NCBI RefSeq assembly: GCF_024758705.1
Contig: NZ_CP096971.1
Span: 62,001 to 126,000, forward strand
Reading direction: 5' to 3'
Length of the DNA: 64,000 nucleotides
Source: Sphingomonas sp. SUN019
GTDB lineage: Bacteria > Pseudomonadota > Alphaproteobacteria > Sphingomonadales > Sphingomonadaceae
Below are positions 60,727 to 64,000 of this stretch, piece by piece; the stretch's first letter is position 1, and each line of letters opens with the position of its first letter. A program made the position numbers and the translations under genes. The notes below the pieces were generated by a model. That model had not been told where the DNA came from. It ran no database searches and saw only the letters and a program-made list of their open reading frames with translations.

Positions 60727-62484
60727 ATGGAGCACGCCGGGACTTCGCTTCTCCGCGACGGGTTCATCCTGCTCGGCGCGGGGCTGGGTTTCGTCTTGCT
60801 GTTCCGCCGTCTCGGCCTCGGCGCCACGCTGGGATTCCTTGTCGCGGGCGCGGTCGTCGGACCGCAAGTGCTGGGACTCGTCGGGGACGCCGAATCGAAG
60901 CTCGGCATCGCCGAACTCGGCATCACGCTGCTGCTGTTCATCGTCGGGCTGGAGCTGAATCCGTCGCGATTGTGGCGGCTGAAGGAGGACATTTTCGCGC
61001 TCGGCGGGTTGCAGGTCGTGTTCTGCGGTATCGCGATCACGGCGATCGTCGCGCTGTTCGCGGGCTTCTCGATCCCCGCCGCCTTCGCGCTCGGGCTGCC
61101 GCTCGCGCTGTCGTCGACCGCGCAGGTGCTGCCGATGCTGCAATCGGCGGGGCGGCTGCGGACGCCGTTCGGCGAACGCGCGTTTTCGATCCTGCTGTTC
61201 CAAGATCTGTCGATCATCCCGCTGATCACGATCATCGCCGCGATGAGCCGCAATCCGGCCGATGCCGCGGGGCCGCCGGGGTGGCTGTTGGTCGTCTATA
61301 CCTTCCTCGCCATCGCCGGACTGATCGCCGCGGGGCGTTTCATCCTGCGACCGCTGTTCCGGCTGATCGGCAACATGGGCGAACGCGAGATGTTCGTGTT
61401 CGCGGCGCTGTTCACGGTGCTGGCGAGCGCGGCCGTGATGGAGGCGCTGGGCCTGTCCACTGCGCTGGGCGCATTCATCGCAGGCGTGATGCTGGCTGAC
61501 AGCCCGTACCGGCACGAGTTGGAGGCCGATGTCGAGCCGTTCCGATCGATCCTGCTCGGGCTGTTCTTCCTCGCGGTCGGCATGATGTTGAACCTGACCG
61601 CGATCGCCGAACGGCCGCTGTTCGTGATGGCGATGGCGGCGGCGCTGATCGCGACCAAGACGCTGGTGATCTTCCTGATTGGCCTGGCGTTCAAGATGAC
61701 GTGGCGCGGCGCGCTGGCGCTGGGATTGCTGCTCAGCCAGGGCGGCGAATTCGGCTTCGTCCTGTTCGCGCAGGCGCAGAATGCCTATCTGATCGCGCCC
61801 GATGCGGCGTCGCTGTTCGGCGCGATCATCACGCTCTCCATGGCGACGACGCCGTTCCTGATGATGGCGACGCGGAAATTCCGCGAGGAGCCGCTGGCCA
61901 AGAATCAGGAGCGCGATGGCCCGACCGCGGACGGCGCGAATGCGCTGATCGTCGGTTATGGGCGGTTCGGCCAGACCGTCGGGCAGATGCTGCTGGCGCA
62001 GGATATTCCCGTCACGCTGATCGACACCGATATCGAGATGATCGACATCGCGGGCGAATTCGGCGCGAAGGTCTATTACGGCGACGGCACCCGGCTGGAC
62101 CTGCTGCGGCAGGCGGGTGCGGCGGAGGCGGAACTGATCCTGTTCTGCATCGACGGCGACCAGATCACGCCCGAGATACTGGAGGGTGTGCACGAGGCTT
62201 TTCCGAACGCCGCGATCTACGTCCGCGCCTATGACCGGCGGTCGCTGGTGAAGCTGAAGCAGGGACCGGTCGAGTTCGTCGTCCGCGAAGTGCTCGAATC
62301 GGCGGTGAAGATGGCGCGCCTCGCGATGGAGGGGCTGGGCATCGACCGCGCCGACATCGATCGCGCGGAGGACATGTACCGCGCGAAGGACAAGGAACGG
62401 CTGCGCATCCAGATCGAATCGGGCGACATCCGCGCGGTGCGCGAACAGGTGGCGCGCGAGATGCCGTGGGGGAACGATCGATGA
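60727..62484 (+). CDS. monovalent cation:proton antiporter, Kef/CPA2 type
   Basis: 585 aa. N-terminal membrane domain with about 12 helices: AGAVVGPQVLGLVGDAESKL, GITLLLFIVGLELNPSRLWR, ALGLPLALSSTAQVLPML, and LLFQDLSIIPLITIIAAM. C-terminal RCK/TrkA-N domain: ALIVGYGRFGQTVGQMLLAQ, LIDTDIEMID, VYYGDGTRLDLLRQAGA and IYVRAYDRRSLVKLKQG. Glutathione-gated K+ efflux is the family role. It starts directly after the NifU-like stop and ends in an ATGA overlap with the DUF423 gene. Confidence 0.92.
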   Translation: MEHAGTSLLRDGFILLGAGLGFVLLFRRLGLGATLGFLVAGAVVGPQVLGLVGDAESKLGIAELGITLLLFIVGLELNPSRLWRLKEDIFALGGLQVVFCGIAITAIVALFAGFSIPAAFALGLPLALSSTAQVLPMLQSAGRLRTPFGERAFSILLFQDLSIIPLITIIAAMSRNPADAAGPPGWLLVVYTFLAIAGLIAAGRFILRPLFRLIGNMGEREMFVFAALFTVLASAAVMEALGLSTALGAFIAGVMLADSPYRHELEADVEPFRSILLGLFFLAVGMMLNLTAIAERPLFVMAMAAALIATKTLVIFLIGLAFKMTWRGALALGLLLSQGGEFGFVLFAQAQNAYLIAPDAASLFGAIITLSMATTPFLMMATRKFREEPLAKNQERDGPTADGANALIVGYGRFGQTVGQMLLAQDIPVTLIDTDIEMIDIAGEFGAKVYYGDGTRLDLLRQAGAAEAELILFCIDGDQITPEILEGVHEAFPNAAIYVRAYDRRSLVKLKQGPVEFVVREVLESAVKMARLAMEGLGIDRADIDRAEDMYRAKDKERLRIQIESGDIRAVREQVAREMPWGNDR

Positions 62485-62813
62485 ATCTGCTGATGATCCT
62501 GGCCGCATTGTCGGGCGCGCTCGCCGTCGCGGCGGGGGCGTTCGGGGCGCATGGCGCGAGCGGGCCGGCGGTGGAGTGGTTGAAAACGGGTGGGCAGTAT
62601 CAGCTGATTCACGCGGTCGTGGCGCTGGCCGCGCTGAAGATGGAGGCGCGAGGGCCGGGGTGGTTGTTTGTCGCCGGCGGGCTGGTGTTTGCGGGGTCGC
62701 TGTACCTGATGGCGCTGGGGCTGCCGCGGTGGCTCGGTGCGGTTACGCCGATCGGCGGGGTGTTGCTGATCGGGGGGTGGTTGTGGCTGGCTTGGGTTGG
62801 AATGCGGGGGTGA
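62481..62813 (+). CDS. DUF423 small membrane protein
   Basis: 110 aa, three hydrophobic segments (LMILAALSGALAVAAGAFGA, LIHAVVALAALKM, GWLFVAGGLVFAGSLYLMAL). Matches the DUF423 pattern with GAFGAHGA and GSLYLMALG. ATG 62481 overlaps the antiporter stop (ATGA). Function unknown; last gene of the four-gene cvpA-led unit. Confidence 0.9.
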   Translation: MNLLMILAALSGALAVAAGAFGAHGASGPAVEWLKTGGQYQLIHAVVALAALKMEARGPGWLFVAGGLVFAGSLYLMALGLPRWLGAVTPIGGVLLIGGWLWLAWVGMRG

Positions 62814-62891
62814 CGTAGAGGCCGCTTCTTTTCGCCCCGATGCGGCTGGATACGAAGGCGGATTTAGTCGAAGTTCGCACAAGTTGAAGCG

Positions 62892-63359
62892 TCATTCCCA
62901 TGTGACGGTCGTTCGCAGCTTGCAGTTGGACGGGGATTGGCCTTCCTCGAACAAGCTCACTCGATCTATCGCAGTCAGCTGTTGCGGTGTGAGAGGCGCT
63001 GGCGACGTAAAATACGCCGCCGCGTGTACGCCATTCCAGATTGCCACCTGATAGCGCTCGTCAATTTTTCTCTCGGCAAAACGGGCGGGCCTTGAAGCCG
63101 AAAAAGCTTTAACAATCCGGCCTTTGGGACGGCTGGCCCAGCCAACGCCATGAACGTCCAGAATACCGAAGTCACCTTCCCAGCGGAAGCTGCCGCCATG
63201 AATTCCTCCCTCCAACGTCGTGACCCTTTCCCCTGCTAGTAAATCGATGATGGGAGAGTAGCCGCAGAAGCGCGCTGGTCCCTCCAAATCGCTGGCGAGT
63301 GCGGGAACGGAGGCGATGGTTAGTGTGAAGCCAAGGGCGGCTGCATACGCTAATTTCAT
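62892..63359 (-). CDS. exported hypothetical protein, 155 aa
   Basis: Signal peptide MKLAYAAALGFTLTIASVPA followed by ALASD cleavage. The mature part is mixed with GYSPIIDLLAGERVTTLEGG, RPARFAERKIDERYQVAIW and ends KLRTTVTWE. No family recognised. Codon use is a little less GC-biased than in the flanking genes. ATG 63359 gives the signal; the frame is open upstream to 63401. Confidence 0.65.
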   Translation of the reverse strand: MKLAYAAALGFTLTIASVPALASDLEGPARFCGYSPIIDLLAGERVTTLEGGIHGGSFRWEGDFGILDVHGVGWASRPKGRIVKAFSASRPARFAERKIDERYQVAIWNGVHAAAYFTSPAPLTPQQLTAIDRVSLFEEGQSPSNCKLRTTVTWE

Positions 63360-63457
63360 GTTGCCCCCTACCGAGTTTGACAGTCCGCTATAAAGAGACA
63401 CCCGCGGTTAGCGGAAGACCCGCTACCGCCAGTAGCAGATAGTTCTACCCGCCCACC

Positions 63458-63598
63458 TCAACGCTTCTTCCGGCACGCATCCGAGCAATAGACCACGCTC
63501 TCCCAATCCCGCGCCCATTTCTTGCGCCAAGTGAATGGGCGATCGCAGGTGGGGCAGGTCTTGGTGGGGAGGTTTTCCTTACGGACGCCGTTGGGCAT
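63458..63598 (-). CDS. DUF2256 family small zinc-ribbon-like protein
   Basis: 46 aa. Four Cys in two pairs: [20 protein letters not shown] and [11 protein letters not shown], typical of DUF2256. Its ATG at 63598 lies inside the 3' end of aroB (20 nt overlap in another frame). Function unknown; zinc binding is inferred. Confidence 0.85.
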   Translation of the reverse strand: MPNGVRKENLPTKTCPTCDRPFTWRKKWARDWESVVYCSDACRKKR

Positions 63599-64000
63599 CG
63601 AGGAACGCCTCCACGTCGGACAGGTCGACGTTCTTGTCGAGGTAGGTCTGACCGATCCCGTGCGTGAGCAGGAAGGGGATGCGGCCGCCGCTGGCTTTCT
63701 TGTCGTGGCGCATGTGCTCGACCAGCGCCGCGCCGTCGGCGGTGATGCCGGCGCTCGACAGGCCATCGGGAAGGCCGCTTTCCTGCCAGTGCGCGCCGAC
63801 GCGGACGGCGTCCTCGGCGCTGCACAGGCCGTGCGCAGCGGAGAAGCCGAACGCCAGTGCGCAGCCTGCGGCGACCGCCTCGCCGTGGAGCAGGCGGTCG
63901 GAGAAGCCCGCTTCGGCCTCCAGCGCGTGGCCGAAGGTGTGGCCGAGGTTGAGCAACGCGCGGCGGCCCTTTGTTTCATATTCGTCCTCGCCGACGATGC
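63579..64000 (-). CDS. aroB: 3-dehydroquinate synthase, 3' part
   Basis: Second enzyme of the shikimate pathway; only the C-terminal about 140 aa is in the window, the gene runs off the right edge. Visible: [20 protein letters not shown] (the zinc-binding histidines), [36 protein letters not shown] and the terminal [11 protein letters not shown]. The reading frame is open at position 64000. Followed by DUF2256 with a 20 nt overlap. Confidence 0.95.
   Translation of the reverse strand, partial: IVGEDEYETKGRRALLNLGHTFGHALEAEAGFSDRLLHGEAVAAGCALAFGFSAAHGLCSAEDAVRVGAHWQESGLPDGLSSAGITADGAALVEHMRHDKKASGGRIPFLLTHGIGQTYLDKNVDLSDVEAFLDAQRRP

Noticed and set aside
60196..62508. A 770-codon minus-strand frame opposite the antiporter
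   Set aside because: Extremely rich in Arg, His and Gln, typical of antisense of a hydrophobic protein; no motif.

Overview
The window is chromosomal DNA of a high-GC alphaproteobacterium, most likely Sphingomonas or a close sphingomonad. The evidence is the gene content and order (ubiE/ubiB, mutM-rpsT-dnaA, pdhC-small ORF-lpdA, trpS-murJ-secB-Tim44-mltA-smr), the frequent TTG and GTG starts, and several structured intergenic repeats. Nearly all of it is ordinary core chromosome. The most accessory part is the exopolysaccharide locus at the left end. I see no phage, insertion sequence, CRISPR array, tRNA or rRNA.

1-11 kb, polysaccharide locus: a plus-strand set (GT25 glycosyltransferase, Wzx-type flippase, pyruvyl transferase, TylF-type methyltransferase) converges on a minus-strand set (beta-helix protein, Wzc-type tyrosine autokinase, Wzy-type polymerase). 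A priming sugar-phosphate transferase and one or two very small genes follow. Together these supply most of a Wzx/Wzy pathway; the outer-membrane exporter is not in view. 11-23 kb: YghU-type GST, carotenoid oxygenase with a divergent TetR regulator and two candidate operators, D-2-hydroxyacid dehydrogenase, PDZ-M48 protease, cold-shock-like/TM2 protein, cysS, exported intradiol dioxygenase-like lipoprotein, a two-component pair, rpsU and a membrane-anchored FKBP isomerase.

23-28 kb: a small exported protein, a PP2A-like phosphatase, wecC-wecB (UDP-ManNAcA formation) and galU (UDP-glucose). 28-34 kb: a minus-strand run ubiE-ubiB-membrane protein-coaBC-dut-TonB-C-like-moeB, mostly with overlapping ends. 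34-46 kb: mutM, rpsT, dnaA, PspC, trpS, murJ, secB, Tim44-like, mltA, Smr, dapE and a GST. 46-53 kb: winged-helix protein, universal stress protein, the E2 and E3 parts of pyruvate dehydrogenase with a small membrane ORF between them, a dicarboxylate symporter and a Tat-exported M24 peptidase. 53-64 kb: a ParDE toxin-antitoxin pair whose toxin is frameshifted, alaS, a duplicated-module periplasmic protein, a GST, radA, the cluster cvpA / NifU-like / Kef antiporter / DUF423, a DUF2256 protein and the 3' end of aroB.

The most unusual non-coding feature is a roughly 270 bp element at 51487-51755. It has near-perfect terminal inverted repeats enclosing two further long perfect hairpins, a layout resembling a non-autonomous mobile element. 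Three copies of a second structured repeat (14.2, 16.3 and 33.5 kb) differ by paired changes that keep the same hairpins.
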